From contig NZ_JOFS01000051.1 of the NCBI RefSeq assembly GCF_000719285.1, positions 1-39,330 of the forward strand: a DNA stretch of 39,330 nt. Reading direction: 5' to 3'. The DNA comes from Streptomyces bicolor. GTDB lineage: Bacteria; Actinomycetota; Actinomycetes; Streptomycetales; Streptomycetaceae. A program made the position numbers and the translations under genes. Of the stretch, positions 25,111 through 34,232 are shown piece by piece. The number at the start of each line of letters is the position of its first letter. Positions within the stretch are counted from its first letter, which is position 1. The notes beneath the pieces were generated by a model. The model had not been told where the DNA came from, made no database searches, and saw only the letters and a program-made list of their open reading frames with translations.

Positions 25111-25971
25111 CTAGCCGACGGGATCCGCCGGATGCGGTGCCAGCAACGGCAGTTGCGACGCCAGCCGCTCCTCGCACAGCTCGACGAGGCGGTCGTAGCC
25201 CGCCTTGCCCATCAGCTCGATCAGCTCCGGCCGGTAGGACACGTACACCGGCTCGCCCGCGCCGTGCGCCGAGGTCGCCGAGGTGCACCACCAGTGCAGG
25301 TCGTGGCCGCCCGGGCCCCAGCCGCGGCGGTCGTACTCGCCGATCGAGATCTGGAGCACACGGGTGTCGTCGGGCCGGTCGATCCAGTCGTACGTCCGCC
25401 GGACCGGCAGCTGCCAGCAGACGTCCGGCTTGGTCTCCAGCGGCTCGCGGCCCTCCTTCAGGGCGAGGATGTGCAGCGAGCAGCCCGCGCCGCCCGGGAA
25501 GCCGGGCCGGTTCTGGAAGATGCAGGAGCCCTGGTACGGGCGGGTCTGACGGTCCCCGTCCTCGTCCTCCGAGACCCAGCCGTGCTCCACGCCCTCGTCG
25601 TGGTGCTGCCAGATTTCCGGCGTGAGTCTCGCCACATGCTCGGCGACCCGCTTCTCGTCGTCCTCGTCGGAGAAGTGCGCGCCCAGCGTGCAGCAGCCGT
25701 CGGCCGCGCGGCCCGCCTGGATGCCCTGGCAGCCGCTGCCGAAGATGCAGTTCCAACGGGAGGTCAGCCATGTCAGATCGCAGCGGAATACCTGCTCGTC
25801 GTCCGCCGGATCAGGGAACTCCACCCATGCGCGGGCGAAGTCGAGCCCCTTCTCGTCCGGTTCCGGGGAGCCCTTCCGGGGCTTCTTCGACTTCGTGGCT
25901 GCCTTTGCCTGCGAAGAACCCGTGGCGGATTTGGCCGTCTTGTCGTCCTTCGCCTTTTTCGTCTTTGGCAC
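25111..25971 (-). CDS. Cys-rich conserved protein, unknown function
   Basis: A 286-residue protein. The first 40 or so residues are a basic Lys/Ala/Ser-rich tail ([20 protein letters not shown]). The rest is a compact domain with ten Cys, clustered in [56 protein letters not shown] and [16 protein letters not shown]. Such clustering suggests a metal or iron-sulfur site, loosely like YkgJ/DUF3109 proteins, but I do not assign it to a family. No signal peptide or membrane helix is visible. The frame stays open to 26286, overlapping the divergent ppx gene; the GTG at 25971 has TACCCT 6 nt upstream and is the likely leaderless start. Confidence 0.78.
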   Translation of the reverse strand: MPKTKKAKDDKTAKSATGSSQAKAATKSKKPRKGSPEPDEKGLDFARAWVEFPDPADDEQVFRCDLTWLTSRWNCIFGSGCQGIQAGRAADGCCTLGAHFSDEDDEKRVAEHVARLTPEIWQHHDEGVEHGWVSEDEDGDRQTRPYQGSCIFQNRPGFPGGAGCSLHILALKEGREPLETKPDVCWQLPVRRTYDWIDRPDDTRVLQISIGEYDRRGWGPGGHDLHWWCTSATSAHGAGEPVYVSYRPELIELMGKAGYDRLVELCEERLASQLPLLAPHPADPVG

Positions 25972-25977
25972 GGGTCC

Positions 25978-25983
25978 AGGGTA
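25978..25983 (-). promoter_or_regulatory. Candidate -10 of a leaderless promoter (Cys-rich gene)
   Basis: TACCCT on the minus strand, 6 nt from the GTG at 25971. Confidence 0.42.
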
Positions 25984-26032
25984 CGGCGTCCGTACCTGCG
26001 CCTTCGAGGACGGAGGATCGCCCAGGTGGCAG

Positions 26033-26038
26033 TAGCGT
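26033..26038 (+). promoter_or_regulatory. Candidate -10 of a leaderless promoter (Ppx/GppA gene)
   Basis: TAGCGT lies 7 nt before the ATG at 26046, which is divergent from the Cys-rich gene. Confidence 0.45.
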
Positions 26039-26045
26039 TCCGTAC

Positions 26046-26978
26046 ATGAGACTCGGTGTCCTCGACGTTGGATCCAACACGGTGCATCTCCTGGTGGTGG
26101 ATGCGCACCCGGGCGCGCGCCCGCTGCCCGCGCACTCGCACAAGGCGGAACTGCGCCTTGCCCAACTCCTCGACGACAGCGGGGCCATCGGACCTGACGG
26201 GGTCGACAAACTGGTCGGCGTCGTCCACGAGGCGCTGCAGGCAGCCGAGGACAAGGGCGTCGAGGAGGTCCTGCCGTTCGCGACATCCGCGGTGCGGGAG
26301 GCCGGCAACGCGGACGACGTCCTCGCGCGCGTGAAGGCCGAAACCGGGGTTGAGCTGCAGGTTCTCACCGGCGAGGAGGAGGCGCGGCTGACCTTCCTCG
26401 CCGCCCGGCGCTGGTTCGGCTGGTCGGCCGGGAAGCTGCTCGTGCTGGACATCGGGGGCGGTTCCCTGGAGATCGCGTACGGCATGGACGAGGAGCCGGA
26501 CGCGGCGGTGTCGCTGCCGCTGGGCGCGGGTCGGCTGACCGCCGGCTGGCTGCCGGGCGACCCGCCCGACCCGGAGGCGATAAGGGCGCTACGACGGCAT
26601 GTCCGCGCCCAGATCGCCCGTACGGTCGGCGAATTCACCCGCTTCGGGGCCCCCGACCACGTGGTCGCCACCTCCAAGACCTTCAAGCAACTGGCCCGCC
26701 TCGCCGGCGCCGCCCGCTCCGCGGATGGCCTCTACGTCCAGCGCGACCTCAAGCGCGAGTCCCTGGAGGCCTGGGTCCCGCGCCTGGCCGGCATGACGGC
26801 CGCCCAGCGAGCGGAACTCCCGGGCGTCTCGGAGGGCCGCGCGGGCCAGCTGCTCGCGGGGGCGCTGGTGGCCGAGGGCGCGATGGACCTGTTCGGCGTG
26901 GAGGCGCTGGAGATCTGCCCCTGGGCACTGCGGGAGGGCGTGATCCTGCGGAAGCTGGATCACATGGGCGTGGTGTGA
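26046..26978 (+). CDS. Ppx/GppA-family exopolyphosphatase or pppGpp phosphatase
   Basis: A 310-residue protein of the ASKHA fold. The first phosphate motif is [17 protein letters not shown] at the N-terminus. The catalytic-Glu region is around [11 protein letters not shown], and the second phosphate motif is [16 protein letters not shown]. It lacks the C-terminal HD-like domain of E. coli Ppx, as do the short actinobacterial homologues. Activity may be on polyphosphate or on the pppGpp alarmone; the sequence does not decide. Reading frames extend upstream to 25770, but only the ATG at 26046 begins the fold. Start is probably leaderless. Confidence 0.9.
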   Translation: MRLGVLDVGSNTVHLLVVDAHPGARPLPAHSHKAELRLAQLLDDSGAIGPDGVDKLVGVVHEALQAAEDKGVEEVLPFATSAVREAGNADDVLARVKAETGVELQVLTGEEEARLTFLAARRWFGWSAGKLLVLDIGGGSLEIAYGMDEEPDAAVSLPLGAGRLTAGWLPGDPPDPEAIRALRRHVRAQIARTVGEFTRFGAPDHVVATSKTFKQLARLAGAARSADGLYVQRDLKRESLEAWVPRLAGMTAAQRAELPGVSEGRAGQLLAGALVAEGAMDLFGVEALEICPWALREGVILRKLDHMGVV

Positions 26979-27162
26979 CCGTTGCCTCCGGCGGTTCGGC
27001 CGGGGGCACCTGCGGCCGCCCACGCGCGTGAACCCCACCACACCACCAGTCCCCACCCCCTCTCCGAGCCCCCGGCATATGCCCAGTTCGCACCCCTGAG
27101 CGTGCCCACACCCCCGTGGCGGGCCCACGCCCATCCGTTCCCCGGCCTTCAGCACGGCCCCG

Positions 27163-27168
27163 TACTCT
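27163..27168 (+). promoter_or_regulatory. Candidate -10 of a leaderless promoter
   Basis: TACTCT lies 7 nt before the GTG at 27176. The 197-nt gap 26979-27175 otherwise shows no feature. Confidence 0.45.
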
Positions 27169-27175
27169 GTCCCTC

Positions 27176-28000
27176 GTGGCAGAACCAGTGGTGCGCATCC
27201 CGGATGCGAAGGTCGCCCTCTCGACGGCCTCCGTCTATCCGGAGTCGACGGCAACGGCCTTCGAGATCGCCGCGCGCCTCGGGTACGACGGCGTCGAGGT
27301 CATGGTGTGGACCGACCCGGTCAGCCAGGACATGGAGGCGCTGCGCCGGCTCAGCGACTACCACCACATCCCGATCCTCGCCGTACACGCCCCCTGCCTG
27401 CTGATCACCCAGCGCGTGTGGTCCACCGACCCCTGGACCAAGCTCCAGCGCGCCCAGGCGGCCGCCGAGAAGCTGGGGGCCTCCACGGTCGTCGTACACC
27501 CGCCGTTCCGCTGGCAGCGCCAGTACGCCCGCGACTTCGTCGCCGGTATCTGGCGGATGGCGAACGAGACGGATGTGCGGTTCGCCGTCGAGAACATGTA
27601 CCCCTGGCGCTACCGCGACCGCGAGATGCTGGCGTACGCCCCCGACTGGGACGTGACGAAGGACGACTACCGGCACTTCACGATCGATCTCAGCCATGCC
27701 GCGACCGCCCGCACCGACGCCCTGCAGATGATCGACCGCATGGGGGACCGGCTGGGCCACGTGCACCTCGCGGACGGCAGGGGCTCGGCCAAGGACGAGC
27801 ACCTCGTCCCCGGCCGCGGCACGCAGCCCTGCGCCGAGGTGCTGGAGCGGCTCGCGCGCACCGGATTCGACGGCCACGTCGTCATCGAGGTCAACACCCG
27901 GCGCGCCATGTCCAGCGCCGAACGCGAGGCCGACCTCGCCGAGGCCCTCGCCTTCACGCGGCTGCACCTGGCCTCGGCGGTGAAGGTGCCCCGGCCGTGA
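27176..28000 (+). CDS. Sugar phosphate isomerase/epimerase (AP endonuclease 2-like TIM barrel)
   Basis: A 274-residue TIM-barrel protein of the xylose isomerase-like superfamily. It shows the metal-dependent core: [67 protein letters not shown] (metal Glu), [23 protein letters not shown] and [13 protein letters not shown] (final Glu). Such enzymes interconvert sugar phosphates or related polyols; endonuclease IV activity is less likely. The frame is open to 27116, but the GTG at 27176 fits the start. Its stop overlaps the next gene by 4 nt (GTGA), so both are co-translated. Confidence 0.87.
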   Translation: MAEPVVRIPDAKVALSTASVYPESTATAFEIAARLGYDGVEVMVWTDPVSQDMEALRRLSDYHHIPILAVHAPCLLITQRVWSTDPWTKLQRAQAAAEKLGASTVVVHPPFRWQRQYARDFVAGIWRMANETDVRFAVENMYPWRYRDREMLAYAPDWDVTKDDYRHFTIDLSHAATARTDALQMIDRMGDRLGHVHLADGRGSAKDEHLVPGRGTQPCAEVLERLARTGFDGHVVIEVNTRRAMSSAEREADLAEALAFTRLHLASAVKVPRP

Positions 28001-28623
28001 CCGACACCACCTCGGGCGAGGGCGGGGTGAGCTCCCGGCGCCGGGGCCGCCCTCCGCGTACGGAATCCGCCGACACCCGCGACCGCATCCTGAACGCGGC
28101 CCGCGAGGAGTTCTCCGAGCGCGGCTACGAGAAGACGTCCGTGCGCGGCATCGCCAAGGCGGCCGGCGTGGACTCGGCCCTCGTGCACCACTACTTCGGC
28201 ACCAAGGAGCAGGTCTTCGAGGCGGCGGTGGAGGTCGCCTTCGCGCCGGCCCTGAAGGTGCGGGACGCGGTGTTGGAAGGGCCGCTCGACGACGTCGGCG
28301 AGCGGATGACCCGCACCATCTTCGGGCTCTGGGAGAACCCGGTGACCCGCAAGCCGCTGCTCGCGATCGTCCGCTCGGCGGTCAACAACGAGACCGCGGC
28401 CGCCGTCTTCCGCCGCCTCGTCTCCGCGCAGCTGATGCGCCGCATCGCCGGCGAGATCGACGCCCCGGACGCGGAACTGCGCGCCGAGCTGGCCGCCGCG
28501 CAGCTGGTGGGCGTCGCGATGCTGCGGTACGTCATCAAGATCGAGCCGATCGCGTCGGCGAACGTGGAGCAGATCATCGCGCGCGTGGCGCCCGTGGTGC
28601 AGGGGCATCTCACCGGCCGGTGA
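27997..28623 (+). CDS. TetR-family transcriptional regulator
   Basis: A 208-residue TetR regulator. The first 25 residues are a flexible basic start (RRRGRPPRT). The helix-turn-helix is [47 protein letters not shown]. The C-terminal part carries [35 protein letters not shown] and [19 protein letters not shown]. Its GTG start overlaps the isomerase stop, so the two genes form a transcription unit. It may regulate the operon itself; no operator was recognised near 27176. A palindrome, GGAACACCTGTTCC, lies just after its stop. Confidence 0.9.
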   Translation: MTDTTSGEGGVSSRRRGRPPRTESADTRDRILNAAREEFSERGYEKTSVRGIAKAAGVDSALVHHYFGTKEQVFEAAVEVAFAPALKVRDAVLEGPLDDVGERMTRTIFGLWENPVTRKPLLAIVRSAVNNETAAAVFRRLVSAQLMRRIAGEIDAPDAELRAELAAAQLVGVAMLRYVIKIEPIASANVEQIIARVAPVVQGHLTGR

Positions 28624-28628
28624 CGCCG

Positions 28629-28642
28629 GGAACACCTGTTCC
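28629..28642. promoter_or_regulatory. Palindrome between the TetR and ilvD genes
   Basis: GGAACACCTGTTCC: perfect 6-bp arms, 2-nt centre, 6 nt after the TetR stop and 131 nt before ilvD. It could be an operator for ilvD or a weak transcript end. Confidence 0.35.
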
Positions 28643-28698
28643 GCGAGACATGCGTCCCGTATTCCGGACACCTCGTCCCGCCCTCTGGATGACCGGCG

Positions 28699-28704
28699 TA
28701 CGCT
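28699..28704 (+). promoter_or_regulatory. Candidate -10 of ilvD
   Basis: TACGCT would give a start near 28711 and a leader of about 60 nt. The leader holds four GCAGTC copies (28710, 28731, 28740, 28748). No clear -35 is seen. Confidence 0.3.
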
Positions 28705-28772
28705 CGTTAGCAGTCAGAAGTCTCTGATGCGCAGTCTCTGCAGTCCTGCAGTCCCTGAAGGAGCGAGCGACG

Positions 28773-30626
28773 ATGCCCGAGCTGAGGTCCCGCACAGTCA
28801 CCCACGGCCGCAACATGGCGGGCGCCCGCGCCCTTATGCGCGCCTCCGGTGTACCCGGTGCGGACATCGGCCGGAAGCCGATCATCGCGGTGGCGAACTC
28901 CTTCACCGAGTTCGTGCCCGGCCACACCCACCTGCAGCCCGTCGGCCGGATCGTCAGCGAGGCGATCAGGGAGGCCGGGGGCATTCCGCGCGAGTTCAAC
29001 ACGATCGCCGTCGACGACGGCATCGCGATGGGCCACGGCGGCATGCTGTACAGCCTGCCGTCGCGCGACCTGATCGCCGACTCGGTCGAGTACATGGTCG
29101 AGGCCCACTGCGCCGACGCCCTGATCTGCATCTCCAACTGCGACAAGATCACCCCGGGGATGCTGAACGCCGCCCTGCGGCTGAACATCCCCACGGTCTT
29201 CGTCTCCGGCGGCCCCATGGAGTCCGGCCGCGCGACCCTCGTGGACGGCACGGTCCGCACCCTCGACCTGGTCGACGCGATCTCCGACGCCGTGAACGAC
29301 AAGATCTCGGACGAGGACATCCTCCGTATCGAGGAGAACGCCTGTCCGACCTGCGGCTCCTGCTCCGGCATGTTCACCGCCAACTCGATGAACTGCCTGA
29401 CCGAGGCCATCGGCCTCTCCCTGCCCGGCAACGGCTCGGTCCTGGCCACCCACACGGCCCGCCGCGCGCTCTACGAGAACGCGGCCCGTACGGTCATGGA
29501 CATCACCCGCCGCTACTACGAGCAGGACGACGAGACGGTCCTGCCCCGCAGCATCGCCTCGTTCGCGGCCTTCGAGAACGCCATGGCCCTCGACATCGCG
29601 ATGGGCGGCTCCACCAACACGATCCTGCACCTGCTGGCCGCCGCCCAGGAGGCGGGCGTTCCGTTCGGCCTGGAGCAGATCGACGCGGTCAGCCGCAGGG
29701 TCCCCTGCCTCGCCAAGGTCGCGCCCAACGTCGCCAAGGACCGCACGTACTACATGGAGGACGTGCACCGCGCCGGCGGCATCCCGGCCCTGCTGGGCGA
29801 GCTGCACCGCGCGGGCCTGCTCAACGAGGACGTCCACGCGGTCCACAGTCCGTCCCTGTCGGACTGGCTGAAGACCTGGGACGTGCGCGGCGGATCGCCC
29901 TCGCCGGAGGCCGTCGAGCTGTGGCACGCCGCCCCGGGCTGCGTCCGCTCGGCGGAGGCCTTCTCGCAGTCCGAGCGCTGGGAGGCCCTCGACGAGGACG
30001 CCGAGGGCGGCTGCATCCGCAGCGCCGAGCACGCGTACTCCAAGGACGGCGGGCTCGCCGTCCTCAGGGGCAACCTGGCCGTCGACGGCTGCGTCGTGAA
30101 GACGGCCGGCGTCGACGAGTCCATCTGGACCTTCGAGGGCCCGGCGGTCGTCTGCGAGTCGCAGGAAGAGGCCGTCGAGAAGATCCTCAACAAACAGGTG
30201 ACCGACGGCGACGTCGTCGTCATCCGCTACGAGGGCCCCAAGGGCGGCCCCGGCATGCAGGAGATGCTCTACCCCACGTCCTTCCTCAAGGGCCGCGGCC
30301 TCGGCAAGACCTGCGCCCTGATCACCGACGGCCGTTTCTCCGGCGGCACGTCCGGCCTGTCCATCGGCCACGCCTCCCCGGAGGCCGCGTCCGGCGGCAC
30401 CATCGCCCTCGTCGAGGACGGCGACCGTATCCGCATCGACATCCCGAACCGCTCGATCGAGTTGCTCGTCGACGACGCGGAACTCGCGCGGCGTGAGCAG
30501 GCGTTGGACGGGGCGTACGCCCCGAAGAACCGCGAGCGCAAGGTGTCGGCGGCGCTGCGGGCGTACGCGGCGATGGCGACCAGCGCGGACAAGGGCGCGG
30601 TGCGGGACGTGACGAAGCTCGGCTGA
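28773..30626 (+). CDS. ilvD: Dihydroxy-acid dehydratase IlvD
   Basis: A 617-residue IlvD/Edd-family dehydratase that converts 2,3-dihydroxy-isovalerate and -methylvalerate to the 2-oxo acids of valine, leucine and isoleucine synthesis. The iron-sulfur and Mg2+ ligands are visible in [13 protein letters not shown] and [22 protein letters not shown]. The C-terminal swivelling domain carries [31 protein letters not shown] ahead of the ATG gives a strong ribosome-binding site. Length is normal. It is monocistronic and closed by a long hairpin at 30646. The other branched-chain genes are not nearby. Confidence 0.97.
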   Translation: MPELRSRTVTHGRNMAGARALMRASGVPGADIGRKPIIAVANSFTEFVPGHTHLQPVGRIVSEAIREAGGIPREFNTIAVDDGIAMGHGGMLYSLPSRDLIADSVEYMVEAHCADALICISNCDKITPGMLNAALRLNIPTVFVSGGPMESGRATLVDGTVRTLDLVDAISDAVNDKISDEDILRIEENACPTCGSCSGMFTANSMNCLTEAIGLSLPGNGSVLATHTARRALYENAARTVMDITRRYYEQDDETVLPRSIASFAAFENAMALDIAMGGSTNTILHLLAAAQEAGVPFGLEQIDAVSRRVPCLAKVAPNVAKDRTYYMEDVHRAGGIPALLGELHRAGLLNEDVHAVHSPSLSDWLKTWDVRGGSPSPEAVELWHAAPGCVRSAEAFSQSERWEALDEDAEGGCIRSAEHAYSKDGGLAVLRGNLAVDGCVVKTAGVDESIWTFEGPAVVCESQEEAVEKILNKQVTDGDVVVIRYEGPKGGPGMQEMLYPTSFLKGRGLGKTCALITDGRFSGGTSGLSIGHASPEAASGGTIALVEDGDRIRIDIPNRSIELLVDDAELARREQALDGAYAPKNRERKVSAALRAYAAMATSADKGAVRDVTKLG

Positions 30627-30645
30627 GGTTCCGTATCGCATACGT

Positions 30646-30684
30646 GGCGAAGGGGCCGTCTCCACGGGAGGCGGCCCCTTCGCC
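30646..30684. terminator. Long terminator hairpin after ilvD
   Basis: A stem of about 18 bp with one G-T pair: GGCGAAGGGGCCG at 30646-30658, complement at 30672-30684, extended inward by TCTCC/GGAGG. The loop is ACG. It lies between the convergent ilvD and Ser/Thr kinase genes; no T-run. Confidence 0.85.
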
Positions 30685-30733
30685 TGTCAGCAGGGGCTGT
30701 CATCCAGTCCGGGAGGTCGGCCGTACGGCTCCG

Positions 30734-32857
30734 TCACCAGGCCGACGGATCGCGGCCGTCGAAGGCGAACACGGTCCCGTCGGGGGCGGCGGCGAAGACA
30801 CGGCCGTCGACGACCACGGGCTCCGGGAGATCGGCCGTCAGCCGGTCCGAGCCCGCGCCGAGCCGGGTCGGCGTCTGGCCCAGGAGCCGTCCGTCGCGGG
30901 CGTCCACGGCGAACAGCCGGCCGTCGACGGTGGTGACGTACACATGCCGGCCGTCGGCCACGGGGGACGACGTACGGATCAAGGATGTCTCCAGGCTCCA
31001 GAGCTGCTTGCCCGCCGCCATGTCGACGGCGACCAGCGAACCGCTGTTGCCCACGAGGTAGACGACGTTCCCGCGTACGGTGCCGTGGGCCTGCTCGATC
31101 CTGCGGGGCAGCGTGACACGCCGCGAGGTCCGGTCGGCGGGGGAGTAGCGGACCACGGTCCCGGTGTCGCTGTAGATCCCGTCGAGGGAGACGAAGAAGA
31201 CCGACCCGTCCGACGCGCCGGCGAGTTCCAGCGTCCCCTTCAGCCGCGCGTCCCAGCGCACATCACCCGTGGCCGGGTCCACCGCGGTGACCCGCGTGCT
31301 CGCCCCGTCGTCGGAGGGGCTCGTCGTGTACGCCAGCGGATCTCCGGCGAAGGAGACGAAGTAGGGCGCCGTGTGCCCCGGCAGGGCATGGCTCCACCGC
31401 GTGTCGCCCGAAGCGCCGTCCACTGCGGTGACCGTGCCGTCGGCGGCGGTCAGCAGCACCATGCCGCCGGCGACCGACGAGGTGCCGTACGCGGGCACGC
31501 CGTGCTGCCAACGCGCCTTGCCCGTAGCGGGATCGAGTGCCTCCAGCCGACGGCCCGGCCATGCCGACGGCTGCACGAGACCGCCCGCCACGGCCGGCGG
31601 TCCGCTCATGTGCGACGCGTCGACGGAGTACCGCCACAGCAGCCGGCCGTCCTCGGGGTCGAGTGCGAAGACGAGCCCGCTCTGGGCGCACAGCACCTTC
31701 CCCGCGCCGTACGAACACAGTGGCGTGCCCTTCTTGGGCGCCGGTGCCGCGGCCCACCCGCCGAACCCGGCCGACGCGGTGCCCGTGCTCTTGGGCTCCG
31801 GCGCCGGGTCCGTGCCGCCCAGAAGCCGCACGGAGGCCAGCGCGACGACCGTGGCGAGACCGACGGCCCCGGCACCGAGGGCCAGCAGTCGGCGTCGACG
31901 CCTCCCGGGCGGCCGTTCGGCCTCCTCCTCGACACCCGGCCCCGGCCGCGGCTTCGATTCCGGCACCGGCCCGGGCTCCGGCTTCTCGCCGTCCCGCTGC
32001 GCCGGAATGAACGCCTGCGTGTCGTACGACGCCGCCACCGACCGCAGTTCCCGCATCAACTCGTCGGGCGTGGGCCGGTCCTCGGGCTCCTTGGCCAGGC
32101 ACCGCAGCACGAGCGGCGCCAGATTCGGCGGTACGCCGGTCAGGTCCGGCTCGTCATGCACGACCTGGTAGGCGACGACGTACGGACTGTCGGAGTCGAA
32201 CGGCCCCCGCCCCGTGGACGCGTGCACCAGCACGGACCCGAGCGCGAAGATGTCGGCGGCGGGCCCGACCTCCCGGGGCCGCCGGAACTGCTCCGGCGCC
32301 ATGAAGGGCGGCGTGCCGATCAACTTCCCGGTCTCGGTGCGCAGTTCGCTGTCCTTTGGCCGAGAAATACCGAAGTCGATGACCTTCGGTCCATCATCGG
32401 CGAGCAGCACATTGCTCGGCTTCAGGTCGCGGTGCACCACGCCGACCCGGTGGATGTCGCGCAGCGCCTCCGCCAGTCCGGCCATCAGCCGCCGCAGCTG
32501 CGCGGGCTCCATCGGCCCGTTCCGCTTGACGTGGTCGGAGAGCGTCGGCCCGGGGATGAACAGCGTGGCCATCCAAGGCCGTTCGGCCTCGGGATCGGCG
32601 TCCACGACGGGCGCGGTGAAAGCCCCGCTCACCCTGCGCGCCGCACCGACCTCCTGCCGGAACCGGCCCCGGAACTCGGGATCCCTCGCGAACTCGGCAT
32701 GCACGACCTTCACCGCGAGCTGCATGCCCGAGGTGCTCCGCGCCAGATGTACGACGCCCATGCCGCCGGACCCCAGGCGGGACTCCAGGCGGTAGTGACC
32801 GGCGTATTCGGGAAGTTCCGCTTCCGCGCCCGCTCCGGCGTTGTGCTGTGGCGCCAT
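30734..32857 (-). CDS. Transmembrane Ser/Thr protein kinase with PQQ-type propeller
   Basis: A 707-residue receptor-like kinase. The cytoplasmic kinase domain (about 20-275) has the glycine loop GSGGMG (29-34), Lys50 of LAVKVV, catalytic HRDLKPSN (Asp144) and DFG (Asp161), and GTPPFMAPEQF. A Pro/Glu-rich juxtamembrane segment and RRRRR lead to the membrane helix at 324-343. The outer part (about 365-707) has repeats of PQQ/WD40-like blades (ALDPEDGRLLWRY, ALDPATGKARWQH, AVDGASGDTRWSH, AVDPATGDVRWDA, AVDMAAGKQLWSL, AVDARDGRLLGQT), forming a propeller that may bind a ligand. PASTA domains are absent. Substrate and ligand are unknown. It is divergent from an SH3-domain gene. Confidence 0.93.
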   Translation of the reverse strand: MAPQHNAGAGAEAELPEYAGHYRLESRLGSGGMGVVHLARSTSGMQLAVKVVHAEFARDPEFRGRFRQEVGAARRVSGAFTAPVVDADPEAERPWMATLFIPGPTLSDHVKRNGPMEPAQLRRLMAGLAEALRDIHRVGVVHRDLKPSNVLLADDGPKVIDFGISRPKDSELRTETGKLIGTPPFMAPEQFRRPREVGPAADIFALGSVLVHASTGRGPFDSDSPYVVAYQVVHDEPDLTGVPPNLAPLVLRCLAKEPEDRPTPDELMRELRSVAASYDTQAFIPAQRDGEKPEPGPVPESKPRPGPGVEEEAERPPGRRRRRLLALGAGAVGLATVVALASVRLLGGTDPAPEPKSTGTASAGFGGWAAAPAPKKGTPLCSYGAGKVLCAQSGLVFALDPEDGRLLWRYSVDASHMSGPPAVAGGLVQPSAWPGRRLEALDPATGKARWQHGVPAYGTSSVAGGMVLLTAADGTVTAVDGASGDTRWSHALPGHTAPYFVSFAGDPLAYTTSPSDDGASTRVTAVDPATGDVRWDARLKGTLELAGASDGSVFFVSLDGIYSDTGTVVRYSPADRTSRRVTLPRRIEQAHGTVRGNVVYLVGNSGSLVAVDMAAGKQLWSLETSLIRTSSPVADGRHVYVTTVDGRLFAVDARDGRLLGQTPTRLGAGSDRLTADLPEPVVVDGRVFAAAPDGTVFAFDGRDPSAW

Positions 32858-32956
32858 GGGACCACCCCCGTGCTGTTCGTCCGCGCGCGCGACGCACGGA
32901 GCCTAGTCGATGACTCGTGCGAGACCGAGGCGGCTTGCTAGCCTCCGTGTTCCCAT

Positions 32957-32974
32957 CACGCACATGTGTGCGTG
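32957..32974. promoter_or_regulatory. Palindrome in the kinase/SH3 divergent region
   Basis: CACGCACATGTGTGCGTG: perfect 8-bp arms around TG. TAGCCT at 32939-32944 could be a -10 for the SH3 gene, which would place this dyad just after its transcription start. It may be an operator or a 5'-leader hairpin. Confidence 0.45.
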
Positions 32975-33039
32975 GCGTGATTTAGGGGAATGAACGGGAC
33001 CCCATGGGAGTCATGGGGATCAACGGGGGAGGTTTTTCC

Positions 33040-33360
33040 ATGTCTGTGGACCGCGCTGAAGAGTTCGAGAGAGCCGAAGCGGCTACGGCCACCGCGGTCA
33101 CGGCCGCGGCGGTGCGCTACTACCCGGTCGCGCCGGGCGTCCGCCTGAACGTCCGCCGGGGCCCCGGCACCCAGTACTCGATCGTCCGCGTCCTGCCCGA
33201 GGGCGCCATGGTCCCGATCTACTGCCAGACGCCCGGCACGACGGTGGCCGGCCCCTACGGCACGACGAACATCTGGGACAACATCGACGACGGCGAGTAC
33301 ATCTCGGACGCCTATGTGAACACCGGCAGCGACGGCTACGTCCGACCGCGCTGCTCCTGA
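33040..33360 (+). CDS. SH3-domain protein without signal peptide
   Basis: A 106-residue protein. Residues about 35-105 are a bacterial SH3 (SH3_3-like) domain: GVRLNVRRGPGTQYSIVRVLPEGAMVPIYCQT, then WDNIDDGEYISDAYVNTGSDGYV. Such domains usually sit in secreted wall-associated proteins, but here the N-terminus (MSVDRAEEFERAEAATATAVTAAA) is acidic and lacks a basic start, a long hydrophobic stretch and a cleavage site. ATGs at 33004 and 33013 do not add one. GGGGGAGG 7 nt before the ATG at 33040 fixes the start. It is divergent from the Ser/Thr kinase gene, a possible functional link. Confidence 0.8.
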   Translation: MSVDRAEEFERAEAATATAVTAAAVRYYPVAPGVRLNVRRGPGTQYSIVRVLPEGAMVPIYCQTPGTTVAGPYGTTNIWDNIDDGEYISDAYVNTGSDGYVRPRCS

Positions 33361-33421
33361 TTCAGGGCCGAACCTGTTTCTTTCGCCGGAACCCGTACGG
33401 AGCCCGCGGCCACGCCGGAGC

Positions 33422-33427
33422 CATAAT
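33422..33427 (+). promoter_or_regulatory. Candidate -10 close to a start codon
   Basis: CATAAT lies 6 nt before the GTG at 33434, which has no Shine-Dalgarno sequence; this also fits a leaderless arrangement, although the hexamer is not strictly TANNNT. Confidence 0.3.
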
Positions 33428-33433
33428 CGACTC

Positions 33434-33937
33434 GTGAGCGAGAAGAACGGCACCCCGGCCACCCCCGCGGGCTCCACGGGCCCCCGCCCCGAGCCCCTCC
33501 GCTTCTTCGGCACGACCTGGGTCGACCACGACCACGGCTACACCGCCCGTCGCATCGCCGTGGCCGTCGGCTCCCTCGCCACCGCGGCCGCCTCCTGCCT
33601 GGTCCTGCGCTTCGCCTACGACGGGATCCAGATCGCCGCGGTCGGCGGCTTCGTCACCGTCCTGGTCGTGGTGATGTTCGCGGTGTGCAGCGCCCTCGCC
33701 TTCCGCCACACCTGGGAGGGCTTCACCAAGCGCCCCGATCCCGACCGCCACGCCAGCCTCCGCAGCCTCCTCATGATCGGCTTCGTCGGCTCCCTCCTCG
33801 CCTACTTCTTCCGCTCCCTCACCGAGGCCCCCGGCGAAAAACTCCACCGCGAGGAGTACGAGAAGGCCCGCAAACAACAGCAGAGCCGCACGACCCGCCG
33901 CACAGGCAACCCAGCGAAGAAGCGCCGCCGCCACTAG
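33434..33937 (+). CDS. Small multi-pass membrane protein, unknown function
   Basis: A 167-residue protein. Residues 1-35 are polar (GTPATPAGSTGPRPEP) and followed by TWVDHDHGYTARR. Three hydrophobic helices can be read at about 40-60 (IAVAVGSLATAAASCLVL), 65-88 (IAAVGGFVTVLVVVMFAVCSALAF) and 110-128 (LLMIGFVGSLLAYFF). The C-terminus (about 132-167) is highly basic with Lys, Arg and Gln (EEYEKARKQQQSRTTRRTGNPAKKRRRH), probably cytoplasmic. I do not recognise a family. It is 73 nt downstream of the SH3 gene, but the likely own -10 suggests independent transcription. Confidence 0.72.
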   Translation: MSEKNGTPATPAGSTGPRPEPLRFFGTTWVDHDHGYTARRIAVAVGSLATAAASCLVLRFAYDGIQIAAVGGFVTVLVVVMFAVCSALAFRHTWEGFTKRPDPDRHASLRSLLMIGFVGSLLAYFFRSLTEAPGEKLHREEYEKARKQQQSRTTRRTGNPAKKRRRH

Positions 33938-34232
33938 GGCCTGTCCGGCGGATCAGGCCGACTGCACGGAACGGCATCTCATCAGCGCAGATGGGCGTGC
34001 CAGGCAGCCGCATCAACGCCGTCCCATCCCCGCGGTCACGTCGGGCACAGACCCTCCGAGCCGACCGGCCGACTGTGTACGCCCGCGTCTCCCGTGCTTC
34101 ACCGGCCGGCACTCGACCCATTGCCCTCCACCGGTCGGTACTCGACCGGCCCGCCTTCCACCGGGCCGCCCTACCTCCCACCCTCTCGCCAAACTCGATG
34201 CACACGGCACCAACCACGGCCACCATGGCCGT

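Noticed and set aside
33938..33959. GGCCTG..CAGGCC motif as a transposon end
   Set aside because: It resembles sequence blocks often seen after Streptomyces genes, but there is no partner end, target duplication or transposase.
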